Below, in pieces: positions 15,426-24,008 of a stretch of DNA of 46,494 bases; position 1 is the stretch's first letter; the number at the start of each line of letters is the position of its first letter. The position numbers and the translations under genes are program-made. This DNA comes from Bdellovibrio sp. (GTDB lineage Bacteria > Bdellovibrionota > Bdellovibrionia > Bdellovibrionales > Bdellovibrionaceae), in NCBI GenBank assembly GCA_014376435.1, contig JACMRL010000030.1:1-46494 (forward strand), given 5' to 3'. Under the pieces are notes generated by a model. The model had not been told where the DNA came from. It searched no databases and saw only the letters and a list, made by a program, of their open reading frames with translations.

Positions 15426-16463
15426 TCAAGTAAGGGCTTTTTGCATCGGGTATCCACGAATCATCACGCCGTCTCGAATAGGCCCGGTTAGCTCGCCGGT
15501 TTGGATAAAACCATATTTTTTATAAAAGTCGAATGCCGTTATTGTCGACTTTAAAGTAATAACCTTCACATTTTCGCATTGGCAATATTCAAAAACCAGA
15601 CTCATGAAAGCATCGCCCACATGTTTTTTTAAAATCTTAGAAGTGATGTAAAATCCATAAAGGTGAGCCGACTTTAGATTTTTCTTGAGTGATACATTTA
15701 GTTGGCAAAAACCTTCGACAATTCCATCTAGCTCAGCAATTAAATAGAAGTCATTTTGAATCGCCGGTAATCGTTTGGCTAAATCAAATTTTCTGCCACC
15801 CCAGACTCTAATCTCATCAGTAGAATGTTCGTTAACACAGATTTCGTTAATCGACTTCATGTGGGCAATGTGGATCGATTCTGCATCAGAAATCTGAGCT
15901 CTGCGAATAATAATATTTTCTAACTTAGGTAAACATTTTATCTCGCACTGGGATACAGCGTACTGTACTGATTCGATCTGATCTACGGAAGATTTGAGAG
16001 CGAATCGAATATTTAAAGCCAGTTCAAATTCTGTAAGTGCAATTCGAAAATAGCTTTGATCAAAATAAAACTTTCCTAAATGCTGATGGTAAGAGGCTTT
16101 TAGGCTTAAAGAAATATCATTTTCATTTATTAACTGTTTAACGAGGTCGAATAAATTCTTTGCTTCAATAAATTCTTTTTGCCACAAAAAAACATCCGCC
16201 AATCTAATTAAATTCTGAACTTTTTTTGAAACAGTTTTCGATAAATCTAAAGCTTTAGAAAGGTATACCTCTGCTTCATTCAGGCGATTAGTGATTCGTA
16301 AGGCTACACCCAGATATTCGTAAATCTCTAATTTTTCTTTAGCTTCCGCTGGAATCTTTGCTTTTTTTAGCAGATCATTAACAAATCCGGACCATTCATC
16401 AATTTGAACAGGATACTCTTTTAGAAAAGAATTGAATTGATAAGACGGAAATTGAATCGGCAT
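15426..16463 (-). CDS. TPR repeat protein fused to a GNAT acetyltransferase domain
   Basis: The 345-residue protein joins two parts. Residues about 40-180 form tetratricopeptide-like helical hairpins (EIYEYLGVALRITNRLNEAE, LADVFLWQKEFIEAKNLFDL, HLGKFYFDQSYFRIALTEFE). From about residue 185 a GNAT fold begins (IIRRAQISDAESIHIAHMKS), with a central FYLIAELDGIVEGFCQL and the C-terminal acetyl-CoA region AFDFYKKYGFIQTGE. The classic Q/R-x-x-G-x-G/A loop is weak here, replaced by a lysine-containing segment near SKILKKHVGDAFM. The TPR part probably recruits a partner protein as substrate. It is divergent from the photolyase operon. Confidence 0.75.
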   Translation of the reverse strand: MPIQFPSYQFNSFLKEYPVQIDEWSGFVNDLLKKAKIPAEAKEKLEIYEYLGVALRITNRLNEAEVYLSKALDLSKTVSKKVQNLIRLADVFLWQKEFIEAKNLFDLVKQLINENDISLSLKASYHQHLGKFYFDQSYFRIALTEFELALNIRFALKSSVDQIESVQYAVSQCEIKCLPKLENIIIRRAQISDAESIHIAHMKSINEICVNEHSTDEIRVWGGRKFDLAKRLPAIQNDFYLIAELDGIVEGFCQLNVSLKKNLKSAHLYGFYITSKILKKHVGDAFMSLVFEYCQCENVKVITLKSTITAFDFYKKYGFIQTGELTGPIRDGVMIRGYPMQKALT

Positions 16464-16558
16464 TTGTAAACAATAGCTAAAGGACGCATCGAAAGTAAAC
16501 GAAATAAGTAGAATAGACTTGCAAACATGACTGCAAATATGAACTTTTTTAAATTAAA

Positions 16559-16588
16559 TTTGACGATATATATAGTTCACATTAATAT
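16559..16588 (+). promoter_or_regulatory. Promoter of the photolyase operon
   Basis: A -35-like TTGACG at 16559-16564 and a -10-like TAATAT at 16583-16588 are 18 bases apart. They overlap the inverted repeat listed next, so a protein bound there would block RNA polymerase. Confidence 0.5.
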
Positions 16589-16601
16589 GAACTATATATA
16601 T
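16566..16601. promoter_or_regulatory. Perfect 14-bp inverted repeat operator
   Basis: Left arm ATATATATAGTTCA (16566-16579), spacer CATTAATA, right arm TGAACTATATATAT (16588-16601): 14 of 14 positions match. It spans the promoter elements and sits 23 bases before the photolyase start codon. A dimeric repressor is the simplest reading; a light-responsive or damage-responsive regulator would make sense, but none is encoded nearby. Confidence 0.7.
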
Positions 16602-16624
16602 GCGCAAGCGATTCCGGAGGAAAT

Positions 16625-18118
16625 GTGGAGCTTATTGTAATAATGGGAAACCAGCTTTTTGATCCAAAACAGTGGCCGGCTGCACTCAAGGAAAAAAAAA
16701 CAGTCTTCATGCGAGAAGATCGCGAACTGTGTACGTATTATAAATTTCATAAGCATAAAATTATTTTCTTTTTAGCGGCCATGCGCGCATTCAGAGATGA
16801 ATTAACACAGCACGGACACACCGTTCAGTATGAAGAATTATCGAATGATGGTTTAACTTACGAAGAAAGTTTAATCAAATTTATTAAGAAATCAAAATTT
16901 AAAAAAATATTCATTTATGAAACGGAAGATAAATTTTTCGAAAAAAGACTTGAGCAAATTTTATTAAAGACGAAGATCGAATTTGAAGTCATCGCTTCCC
17001 CCATGTTTTTAACTAGCCGCGATCAATTTAAAACTTATCTGGGGCAGTACAAAAAACCATTCATGAAGAATTTTTATGAAAAACAGCGAAAACAACTAAA
17101 AATCTTAATCGATGACGAAGCAAAACCCATCGGTGGGCAGTGGAGTTTCGACGATGAAAATCGTCTACCGCTGCCGGCAAAAATTGTTCCGCCGCCACTA
17201 CCGAAGGTTATTTTAAATAAGCATATCACCGACGTAAAAAAAATCTGTGAAAAAAATTTCGCAGATCATCCTGGAAAAGCAGATGAATTTTGGTTACCCG
17301 TGCAACGTGAAGATGCAATGAAATGGTTGAATCATTTTCTAAAAGAAAAATTAGCTTCTTTCGGTCCTTACGAAGATGCTTTAGCTTCGCACTCTGATTT
17401 TGTTTACCACTCTGTGCTAACGCCGTTTTTAAATACGGGCTTGCTGACCCCTTCGGATGTGGTTAAAGCCACACTGAAGACGGCGCAGAAGCAAGCCATT
17501 CCACTATCGTCGCTGGAAGGCTTTATTCGTCAAATTATTGGATGGCGCGAATTCATTCATGGGATTTATCAAAATTTTAGTGAAAAGCAGGATGTTGGAA
17601 ATTTTTGGCAGCACAAAAGAAAATTATCAAAAATTTGGTACGAAGGTGGAAGTACAGTTCCGCAACTTGAGCGAACTTTAGAAAAAGTTTTTAAATATAG
17701 CTATTGTCACCACATCGAAAGATTGATGGTGCTTGGTAATTTAATGTTGTTACTTGAAGTAGAGCCACAGGCGGCCCATAGCTGGTTTATGGAAATGTTT
17801 GTTGATTCTTCGGATTGGGTTATGGGGCCGAACGTTTACGGAATGGCTTTATTCAGTGATGGCGGTATTTTCGCAACGAAGCCTTATATATGTGGTTCTA
17901 ATTATTGGCGCAAAATGAGTAAAGAGCCGGCGGGCGAATGGTGCGATGGTGTGGACGGTCTTTACTGGAGATTTATCGATAAACACAGAGTTTTCTTTAG
18001 TAAAAACCCAAGACTTTCGATGATGGTTAGAAGTTTTGACAAAATCTCCGCCGAGCGAAAAGACAAAATATTTAAAGCCGCCAATATTCTACAACAACAG
18101 TTAACAGTTGCAAAATGA
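16625..18118 (+). CDS. FeS-BCP-type photolyase/cryptochrome
   Basis: The 497-residue flavoprotein belongs to the deoxyribodipyrimidine photolyase-related (FeS-BCP, PhrB-like) group, which repairs UV photoproducts, often (6-4) lesions. Signs are the N-terminal VIMGNQLF, IIGWREFIHGIY near 304-315, YCHHIERLMVLGN at 360-372, WVMGPNVYGMALFSDGG at 398-414, KPYICGSNYW at 419-428 and GLYWRF at 445-450. Visible candidate cluster cysteines are 361, 423 and 440; the CxxC pair of Agrobacterium PhrB is not present, so cluster binding is uncertain. The start is GTG at 16625, since an overlapping ATG two bases upstream runs into a stop. GGAGG precedes it. It is the first gene of an overlapping three-gene operon. 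Confidence 0.85.
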   Translation: MELIVIMGNQLFDPKQWPAALKEKKTVFMREDRELCTYYKFHKHKIIFFLAAMRAFRDELTQHGHTVQYEELSNDGLTYEESLIKFIKKSKFKKIFIYETEDKFFEKRLEQILLKTKIEFEVIASPMFLTSRDQFKTYLGQYKKPFMKNFYEKQRKQLKILIDDEAKPIGGQWSFDDENRLPLPAKIVPPPLPKVILNKHITDVKKICEKNFADHPGKADEFWLPVQREDAMKWLNHFLKEKLASFGPYEDALASHSDFVYHSVLTPFLNTGLLTPSDVVKATLKTAQKQAIPLSSLEGFIRQIIGWREFIHGIYQNFSEKQDVGNFWQHKRKLSKIWYEGGSTVPQLERTLEKVFKYSYCHHIERLMVLGNLMLLLEVEPQAAHSWFMEMFVDSSDWVMGPNVYGMALFSDGGIFATKPYICGSNYWRKMSKEPAGEWCDGVDGLYWRFIDKHRVFFSKNPRLSMMVRSFDKISAERKDKIFKAANILQQQLTVAK

Positions 18119-19050
18119 GTGTGGCGATCGTGGGAGCGGGCCTATCCGGACTTACAATCGCTAACTTATTGACGGAAGTAGGCGTGAGTTCGGTACTGTT
18201 TGAAAAGTCAAAATCAGTGGGCGGGCGGATGGCCACCCGGCGTGATGCAACTTGTACTTTTGACCACGGCGCGCAATTTTTTTATGAAAACGCGGAGGAA
18301 GATTTTTTTTGGCAAACTCGCTGGCAAAAAAATATGACTTCAAAGCCATGGTTTTCTGATCAGCAAAAAAATTATTTTTGCGGCGTGAAGGGCATGACGT
18401 CATTAGCTAAAGATCTTGCGCTCAAACAAAATATTTTCTTCAATGAAAAAGTGGTCTCACTTGAAACTTTCGAAGCTGAAACTGAAGTTCACTGTGAATC
18501 AGGAAACTCATTCCGAGTAAGCGCAGTTATCTTAACTTCGCCACTGCCGCAAAGTTTAGATATTCTTCGCAGCTCAAAAATAGAGTATCCTAAAAATCTT
18601 GAAATTATTCAATATGCTAAAGGCCTGGTCGGACTGTTTCAAATTGAAGGTGCAAGTTTAGATATCAACCTCCTTTATCCCAAAGGCGCAATTTTCTCGA
18701 TCGCTAGCAACTTGGCTAAAGGCATTAGTCAAAACGAAGCACTAACCGTTGTGATGAATGCCGAATTTAGTGAGTTATATTTTAATGAACAAGATCAAGT
18801 TATTTTAGAACTCATCGAATCAGAACTGCTAAAAGTGTTAGAAAAAAATATTCAGATACAAGCAAAGCAGTTGAAAAAATGGAAATATAGCCACCCCCTT
18901 TCTATTTACCAAGAAAAGTTTTTATTTTTATCGAATAAAAAAATTATTTTGGCAGGAGATGCTTTTGGCGGTGGAAGTCTGAACGGCGCCGTTCGCTCGG
19001 CACGCGCGGTATTTGAGAAATTTTATCAAGACGGAGCATTCAAGTTATGA
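18115..19050 (+). CDS. FAD-dependent amine-oxidase/renalase-like oxidoreductase
   Basis: A 311-residue flavoprotein with the N-terminal dinucleotide-binding motif VAIVGAGLSGLTIANLL (GxGxxG), then FEKSKSVGGRMATRR and FDHGAQFF as in renalase-like NAD(P)/FAD oxidoreductases. The C-terminal FAD-binding motif is IILAGDAFGGGSLNGAVRSA. It overlaps the photolyase stop by ATGA and overlaps the next photolyase by four bases, so all three are translated from one message. The reaction is unknown; a role in supplying reduced flavin or pigment chemistry to the photolyases is an inference. Confidence 0.8.
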   Translation: MSVAIVGAGLSGLTIANLLTEVGVSSVLFEKSKSVGGRMATRRDATCTFDHGAQFFYENAEEDFFWQTRWQKNMTSKPWFSDQQKNYFCGVKGMTSLAKDLALKQNIFFNEKVVSLETFEAETEVHCESGNSFRVSAVILTSPLPQSLDILRSSKIEYPKNLEIIQYAKGLVGLFQIEGASLDINLLYPKGAIFSIASNLAKGISQNEALTVVMNAEFSELYFNEQDQVILELIESELLKVLEKNIQIQAKQLKKWKYSHPLSIYQEKFLFLSNKKIILAGDAFGGGSLNGAVRSARAVFEKFYQDGAFKL

Positions 19051-20291
19051 AATCTATATACTGGGTCCGCAATGATTTACGTTGGCTAGATAATAAGACA
19101 TTACTTTCATTTTGCTCACAGGCGTCTACGGGCGTTTTTATTTGGTGCGAAACTGATTCCTTTCGCCGAGCGACTGCATTTCGAAGAAAATTCATAATCG
19201 ATTCGGTTATCGCATTTAAAAATAAAATCGAATCAAGCGGAGGAACTTTTATTATTACTGATCACAAGTCGGTAGATTTTATTCCTCAATTCGTAGTGAA
19301 GCACCAAATTGAAGGAGTCTTTTATACTTCCGAGTGCGCCACAGAAGAAATAGCTGAACAAAATGGAATCGATCATTTGCCGGTGAAGATATTTAAGTGC
19401 GATCAAGCATCGCTTATTCATGCAAGTGATTTGCCAATGACGATTGCAAATTTACCAGAGCAGTTTACAAGTTTTAGGAAAAAAATAGAACAAGATCTTA
19501 AAATTCATTTGCCACTGGCAGGTCCGCAAAGAATTCCAGCTTGGCCGGAAGAATTTCCAGAAGGCACGCTACGATATAGAATTGAAACTGAAGACCAGAA
19601 ATATATTCATCCCGAAATACACGGTGGTGAACAGAATGGTTTAGATAGGCTTAAAGAATACGTTTGGGATCAAGACCGTTTGAAAATTTATAAAGAGACT
19701 CGTAATGGTATGCTTGAATGGAACGATTCATCCAAGCTATCCCCTTGGCTTTCGGTTGGTGCATTATCGCCGCGAACAATTTATCAAAATATTAAAAAAT
19801 ATGAAACAGAAGTGGCTAAAAACGATTCGACTTATTGGCTATTCTTTGAACTTCTTTGGCGAGATTACTTTCGATTTATATCTTTGAAATGGGGGTCGCG
19901 ATTATTTACTGATATGCACGCGAAAAAAAAGCCCAACGGAATTATTTTGAAAGAGAAGCGGCAGTTTGAACTTTGGGCTAGCGCTCAGTCGGGCGATGAT
20001 TTTGTTGATGCCAACATGCAAGAGCTCAATCAAACAGGCTGGATGTCAAATCGAGGAAGACAAAATGTTGCAAGCTATTTAGCAAAAACAATGCAGGTTA
20101 ATTGGGTTTGGGGTGCGGAGTATTTTGAACAAAAACTTATCGATTATGATGCAAGTTCAAATCGGGGTAATTGGGCTTATTTGGCTGGTGTCGGTCAAGA
20201 TTCGCGGGATCGTTCTTTTAATACTCAGCGGCAAGCCGCTATGTACGATGCAGGTGGTGAATATAGACGAAAGTGGCTGGTTGATTCTTAA
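19047..20291 (+). CDS. CRY-DASH-type photolyase/cryptochrome
   Basis: A 414-residue photolyase of the classical superfamily, distinct from the first. It starts IYWVRNDLRWLDNKTLL (alpha/beta antenna domain). The FAD domain contains LSPWLSVGALSPRTIY, NRGRQNVASYL and WVWGAEYFEQKLIDYD. The final SNRGNWAYLAGVGQDSRDR and QAAMYDAGGEYRRKW are typical of the CRY-DASH subgroup. It absorbs blue/UV-A light and repairs cyclobutane dimers, in CRY-DASH proteins mainly in single-stranded DNA. Two unrelated photolyases in one operon would cover both main UV lesions, if the first is a (6-4) enzyme. Confidence 0.88.
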   Translation: MKSIYWVRNDLRWLDNKTLLSFCSQASTGVFIWCETDSFRRATAFRRKFIIDSVIAFKNKIESSGGTFIITDHKSVDFIPQFVVKHQIEGVFYTSECATEEIAEQNGIDHLPVKIFKCDQASLIHASDLPMTIANLPEQFTSFRKKIEQDLKIHLPLAGPQRIPAWPEEFPEGTLRYRIETEDQKYIHPEIHGGEQNGLDRLKEYVWDQDRLKIYKETRNGMLEWNDSSKLSPWLSVGALSPRTIYQNIKKYETEVAKNDSTYWLFFELLWRDYFRFISLKWGSRLFTDMHAKKKPNGIILKEKRQFELWASAQSGDDFVDANMQELNQTGWMSNRGRQNVASYLAKTMQVNWVWGAEYFEQKLIDYDASSNRGNWAYLAGVGQDSRDRSFNTQRQAAMYDAGGEYRRKWLVDS

Positions 20292-20308
20292 AAAATACTA
20301 AAAAAACT

Positions 20309-21517
20309 TTACTGATCTTTCAAAATAAATTCGGCGGCTAGTCGACCGGAACGTAAGGCTCCGTTGATTGAAGGAGACGACCAGCGATCGCCACAAAATA
20401 TAACTCCATCTATTTCTTTAAACCCGGTCGTTGTGTTACTGATACGAGGTAATGCTTTCGGTACGGAGTGGCTTACGACCAATTCAAGTTTTAAATCGCG
20501 CTTCGCGATTTTGTTCAGCTCTTGCATCGCTTTAGAAACACTTACATTTTTTTGACCAACGACGCTAACGCTTAACAGTGGGGTACCGTTGCCATATTTT
20601 TCGGATACAGAACTGATTAAACAAAAATGATCAATCCCCATGCCGAGGCGACGCGGAACCAGTACCAGCCATTTCCCCCAGCCTGTTTCGTTCAGATTTT
20701 CTCCGGTAAAATAATGAGTCGTCACCATCCGGAAATTATTTTCAGCTAAGTTTGGTTGCGCATTTTCCGGATCAAATGCGCAGATCAATCTTTTAGCGTT
20801 TATTTTTTCACCAGTTGCCAAGATTACGTAATCTGATCCATAGGATTTGACCTTTTGATTCAGAAGAAAATTTTCTTGCGGAATTAGTTTTGCCATTTGA
20901 AGCGGTAATTCGACCATTCCATTTTCGGGAACAGAAACTTTTCCAGTGCTAAAGCAGCGCATCAGAAATTTAAAAAATTGCTCGCCGATTTCAAGCTCAG
21001 AATCTAAAAATATTCCGGTTAAAAACGGACGCCAGAAAAGCTCGATAAAGTTTTCGCTAAATCCAAAATCTTTTAAAAATGTCGCGGTTGATTTTTGACC
21101 TAATGGATCGTCTGATCTATGAAATTGGGAACTCAGAATTAATTTTAAAACCAGCGCACGATCTTTTGTTGTCATTAAATCAGCATAAAAGGAAGAAAAT
21201 AAAGCTTCCGGATGTGCTAGCGGATTTGCAAGAAGTTTTAAATTTTGATCATCGAAGACCAAAGCTCCTGAATTAAATTTTTTCAGATTAAGTGCGGAAA
21301 GTTGAACAAAATTCTCCAGTTCCGGATAAGAACTCAATAAAACTTGAAAACCAACGTCAGTCAAAAAGCCCTGCGGCGTTTTTATCGTTTTAACCCGACC
21401 TCCGACCACAGCTTCCGCTTCAATAATCAGCGAAGTCACTCCAGCTCTTTGTAAAGTGATCGATGCAGCAAGTCCAGAAAGTCCGGCGCCAACAATAATA
21501 CAATCTGCCTTAATCAT
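20309..21517 (-). CDS. FAD-dependent oxidoreductase (protoporphyrinogen/phytoene desaturase-like)
   Basis: A 402-residue flavoprotein: CIIVGAGLSGLAASITL, then EAVVGGRVKT and DVGFQVLLSSYPEL at the N-terminus, and the C-terminal FAD motif GVIFCGDRWSSPSINGALRS. The pattern is that of the amine oxidase/phytoene desaturase superfamily. It is convergent to the photolyase operon with an 18-base gap. Substrate unknown; carotenoid or porphyrin chemistry would fit the light-related neighbours. Confidence 0.82.
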   Translation of the reverse strand: MIKADCIIVGAGLSGLAASITLQRAGVTSLIIEAEAVVGGRVKTIKTPQGFLTDVGFQVLLSSYPELENFVQLSALNLKKFNSGALVFDDQNLKLLANPLAHPEALFSSFYADLMTTKDRALVLKLILSSQFHRSDDPLGQKSTATFLKDFGFSENFIELFWRPFLTGIFLDSELEIGEQFFKFLMRCFSTGKVSVPENGMVELPLQMAKLIPQENFLLNQKVKSYGSDYVILATGEKINAKRLICAFDPENAQPNLAENNFRMVTTHYFTGENLNETGWGKWLVLVPRRLGMGIDHFCLISSVSEKYGNGTPLLSVSVVGQKNVSVSKAMQELNKIAKRDLKLELVVSHSVPKALPRISNTTTGFKEIDGVIFCGDRWSSPSINGALRSGRLAAEFILKDQ

Positions 21518-21624
21518 ACAAACCTAACGTTAAAAATAAAATTTAAAAAACGTTTAAAAATAACTGTAAGAGGTATTAGACTACTTTTCAAGGCATAGTT
21601 CTTTTTAGATAGTAAAGGATTGAT

Positions 21625-22365
21625 TTGAAAAAGTGGGTGTACATCGGTATCGATCAAACAGGCGCCGTTGACCGTAAAGGTAAGCCCCGTCCATTGCCGG
21701 TTTGTTTTATCAGAAATAAAACAGTCAGTTTTTTTTATCTTTCACAATTTTCAAGACAAGAAATGATCAATCAAATTCAGCCTCTTGAAAATGAAGAGCT
21801 GGTTATTTGTGTGGATTGTGTTTTTGGCTTACCTAGCCAACTGAAGCTGACGTGGCGAAAAGCGATGAAACGCATCATAAAATATGATGGCTACGGTATG
21901 CAGGTCGCGCGCGAATACTTCCGTGATATCGGAAAAGGTAAGGTACTGCGGAGAGAAATCGAAATCGCTTGCCACGCAAACTCGGTTTTTATCGAAAAAC
22001 CATTCCAAAAAAATATACAGACGGGCACTTTTAGAATTTGGAAAGATATTTCTTTTGAAGAAAATCAGTTTTATGCACCCGCCTTAGAAAAACTAACTGA
22101 TCCAGATCAGATAAAAATTTTTGAAGGCTATCCATCTTTATCTTGGCGGCTTTTGTTTGGTTCTAATACACGGCAGCCTTCGCGTGTTTCTGAGTTTTTG
22201 CGCGTAAGCTTCCCCCTGATTTTATTTACCCCAGAGCAACAGCTGAAGTTAGAGCAGGACCCAAATTTAGCGGACGCTTTGTTACTGGCATTAACAATAA
22301 AAAAGTTTAGAAAATCTGCATTTTTATTAAAGCCCAGCCACGAGGGCTGGATTTTAGGTTTTTAA
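21625..22365 (+). CDS. DUF429-like RNase H-fold protein
   Basis: A 246-residue protein whose motif order suits DUF429: VYIGIDQTGA at the start (acidic residue on the first strand), ELVICVDCVFGLPSQL at about 56-71, KIFEGYPSLSWRLLFG near 170-185 and a C-terminal DPNLADALLLALTI with a further acidic residue. Related domains adopt an RNase H-like fold, but their activity is unproven. The start is TTG at 21625, chosen because AAAGGA lies five bases upstream and because KKWVYIGID is where the domain begins. Confidence 0.6.
   Translation: MKKWVYIGIDQTGAVDRKGKPRPLPVCFIRNKTVSFFYLSQFSRQEMINQIQPLENEELVICVDCVFGLPSQLKLTWRKAMKRIIKYDGYGMQVAREYFRDIGKGKVLRREIEIACHANSVFIEKPFQKNIQTGTFRIWKDISFEENQFYAPALEKLTDPDQIKIFEGYPSLSWRLLFGSNTRQPSRVSEFLRVSFPLILFTPEQQLKLEQDPNLADALLLALTIKKFRKSAFLLKPSHEGWILGF
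22334..22355 (+). terminator. Hairpin inside the DUF429-like 3' end
   Basis: Stem CCAGCC / GGCTGG with loop ACGAG, followed by ATTTTAGGTTTTT. It lies in the last codons of the gene and just before the convergent MAPEG gene. The sequence is protein-coding, so the hairpin may be incidental. Confidence 0.35.
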
Positions 22366-22748
22366 AACGATCGGAATAAAATCATTACAGCGCTTGCGAT
22401 CATTAGCAATAAGGTCGCGACTACACCAATAGGTCGACCAGCTCCAGCACCTTTTTTTGTCGCTAAGCCCGCAATGTGACTAACGCGAGCTAAAACTAAA
22501 ATAATTCCTAGTGTATGCACAAGCGTAGAGTTGTAGCCCAGTAGCTCGACACCCATTATTAAAATTAAAGCTAAGGGAATATACTCGTTGAAATTGGCAT
22601 GTGTTCGAATAGCAATATTTAGTTTATGGTGACCACCGTCTCCTAAAATAACTTGAGTACCAAAGCGGTGCTTAATAACTCGAATTGATAAACCAACAAA
22701 AATGAGTGATAAGACTGCCGCGTAAATAAGAGTAATTGGTATATGCAT
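22362..22748 (-). CDS. MAPEG family membrane protein
   Basis: A 128-residue protein with four transmembrane helices. The MAPEG hallmark is clear: IRVIKHRFGTQVILGDGG, then IAIRTHANFNEYIPLALIL at about 46-64. The family covers glutathione transferases and peroxidases of eicosanoid metabolism in animals; bacterial members are membrane glutathione-dependent enzymes of poorly known substrate. Its 3' end overlaps the convergent DUF429-like gene by four bases. GGAG precedes the ATG. Confidence 0.85.
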   Translation of the reverse strand: MHIPITLIYAAVLSLIFVGLSIRVIKHRFGTQVILGDGGHHKLNIAIRTHANFNEYIPLALILIMGVELLGYNSTLVHTLGIILVLARVSHIAGLATKKGAGAGRPIGVVATLLLMIASAVMILFRSF

Positions 22749-22817
22749 AAAATCTCCTTTATCTTTACAATATCATCCAGGCACATTTAAAATCAAATTT
22801 AAACTAACGAAAGATTT

Positions 22818-23012
22818 ATGCAGGCAAATAAAAAACAGAATATAATAAGGTCTAAAAATTGCGAACACTGTCAAAAAGTAATAAACGTCGCATTTCGAAT
22901 ACGACCTTCTAAAAATAAAAATTGGATTTTTGTTTGTGAAGCATGTTGCAAATCAGCTTCGGTCTTACCAGATTACCAATACGGTGGAACATGGAAAGGC
23001 AAAAAAAAGTAA
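22818..23012 (+). CDS. Small zinc-ribbon-like protein
   Basis: A 64-residue protein with two cysteine pairs, CEHC (residues 15-18) and CEAC (40-43), spaced like a zinc ribbon, and a C-terminal YGGTWKGKKK. It is basic and could bind nucleic acid. I recognise the YGGTWKG ending as a recurring feature of small bacterial zinc-ribbon proteins, but their function is unknown. A weak ribosome binding site (ACGAAAG) lies upstream of the ATG. Confidence 0.65.
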   Translation: MQANKKQNIIRSKNCEHCQKVINVAFRIRPSKNKNWIFVCEACCKSASVLPDYQYGGTWKGKKK

Positions 23013-23066
23013 ATCCCCAAGTAATAGCCTACTCAGTAAAGTCTTTTTAAAAAAGTCAGAATCTAA

Positions 23067-23783
23067 TTATCTCGGTGGCCAATCTAGCTTCAAGGCTTGA
23101 TCAATTAGTTTATTCAGCCGCAAAGCTTGTTTAAAATCTTTGATCACAGAGTCACTAAAATTTATTGAAGAAAATTCTTTCATTGCCACTTCTTTCAGAA
23201 CGACAAACTTCTTCAGTTTAATCCAATCAATGTCTTCGTGGTCAGAAGCAAATCCCCTGGGCACACGATCTGATGTGTGATCCATTGAAAATCCTTTTTT
23301 AAAGCGTGATTTAAATTGCGGGTCAGCGAAAAGTTCGCGAAAGGGTGCGGCGTCTTTACGAATCGCTTCACGAATTAGTCTGGTTTGCTGTGAAGTAGGT
23401 TGCCACAGTCCCCCGACAAGCAAAATAGCGGATTCTTCATTTGGGAAAAGTCCAAAAAATAAATGCGGGTTACTTTCAAATCGAGATTTTGAAGGTCTAC
23501 TGGCAATCATCGAAATCCAGTCTTTATACCGAGTTTGTCCGCCGGCGACTTTAAAATCGGGTCGCTTAATACGAGCAAGTCCCTTACTTGGAAAGTGATA
23601 ATCAGAAGCGGTGGACTGAAGAGCCGCTTTAATTTTTTCTGCTAATTCAATAAAAGGCTTACGTAGTACTTCTTCGTATTCATTCAAATTCTTTTCTAGC
23701 CAAACAGGCTTCTTTTGTCGCCCTGCTTTGACTAGAAAGTCGAGAGTTTGCTTTGAAAACTTGTGATTTTTTGATCTTGTCAT
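23067..23783 (-). CDS. DUF2461 family protein
   Basis: A 238-residue cytosolic protein that matches DUF2461: FLVKAGRQKKPVWLEKN near the N-terminus, IKRPDFKVAGGQTRYKDWIS (about 80-100), HLFFGLFPNEESAILLVGGL and the SDRVPRGFASDHEDIDWIKLKKF block near 170-190. The function of the family is not established. It is a single gene between the zinc-ribbon gene and rlmN. Confidence 0.75.
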   Translation of the reverse strand: MTRSKNHKFSKQTLDFLVKAGRQKKPVWLEKNLNEYEEVLRKPFIELAEKIKAALQSTASDYHFPSKGLARIKRPDFKVAGGQTRYKDWISMIASRPSKSRFESNPHLFFGLFPNEESAILLVGGLWQPTSQQTRLIREAIRKDAAPFRELFADPQFKSRFKKGFSMDHTSDRVPRGFASDHEDIDWIKLKKFVVLKEVAMKEFSSINFSDSVIKDFKQALRLNKLIDQALKLDWPPR

Positions 23784-24008
23784 TTTTTTCTCAATTCAGT
23801 TTTTCCAGACCACTTTATGCCTAAATCGTCAGTTGTTAACGTATATGATGCTAAATCTTGTTATTGGCGTTTCCAAGCGCATTTTTGTAGAACCCATTGG
23901 AAGGTTGGCCTTTTCAGAATAAGTTTTTAGTACCACGCCAACTTGATTGTTTAATCATACCTGTAAAAAATCATTGAACAACGATTCTAACTCGCTTATG
24001 AAATAGTC

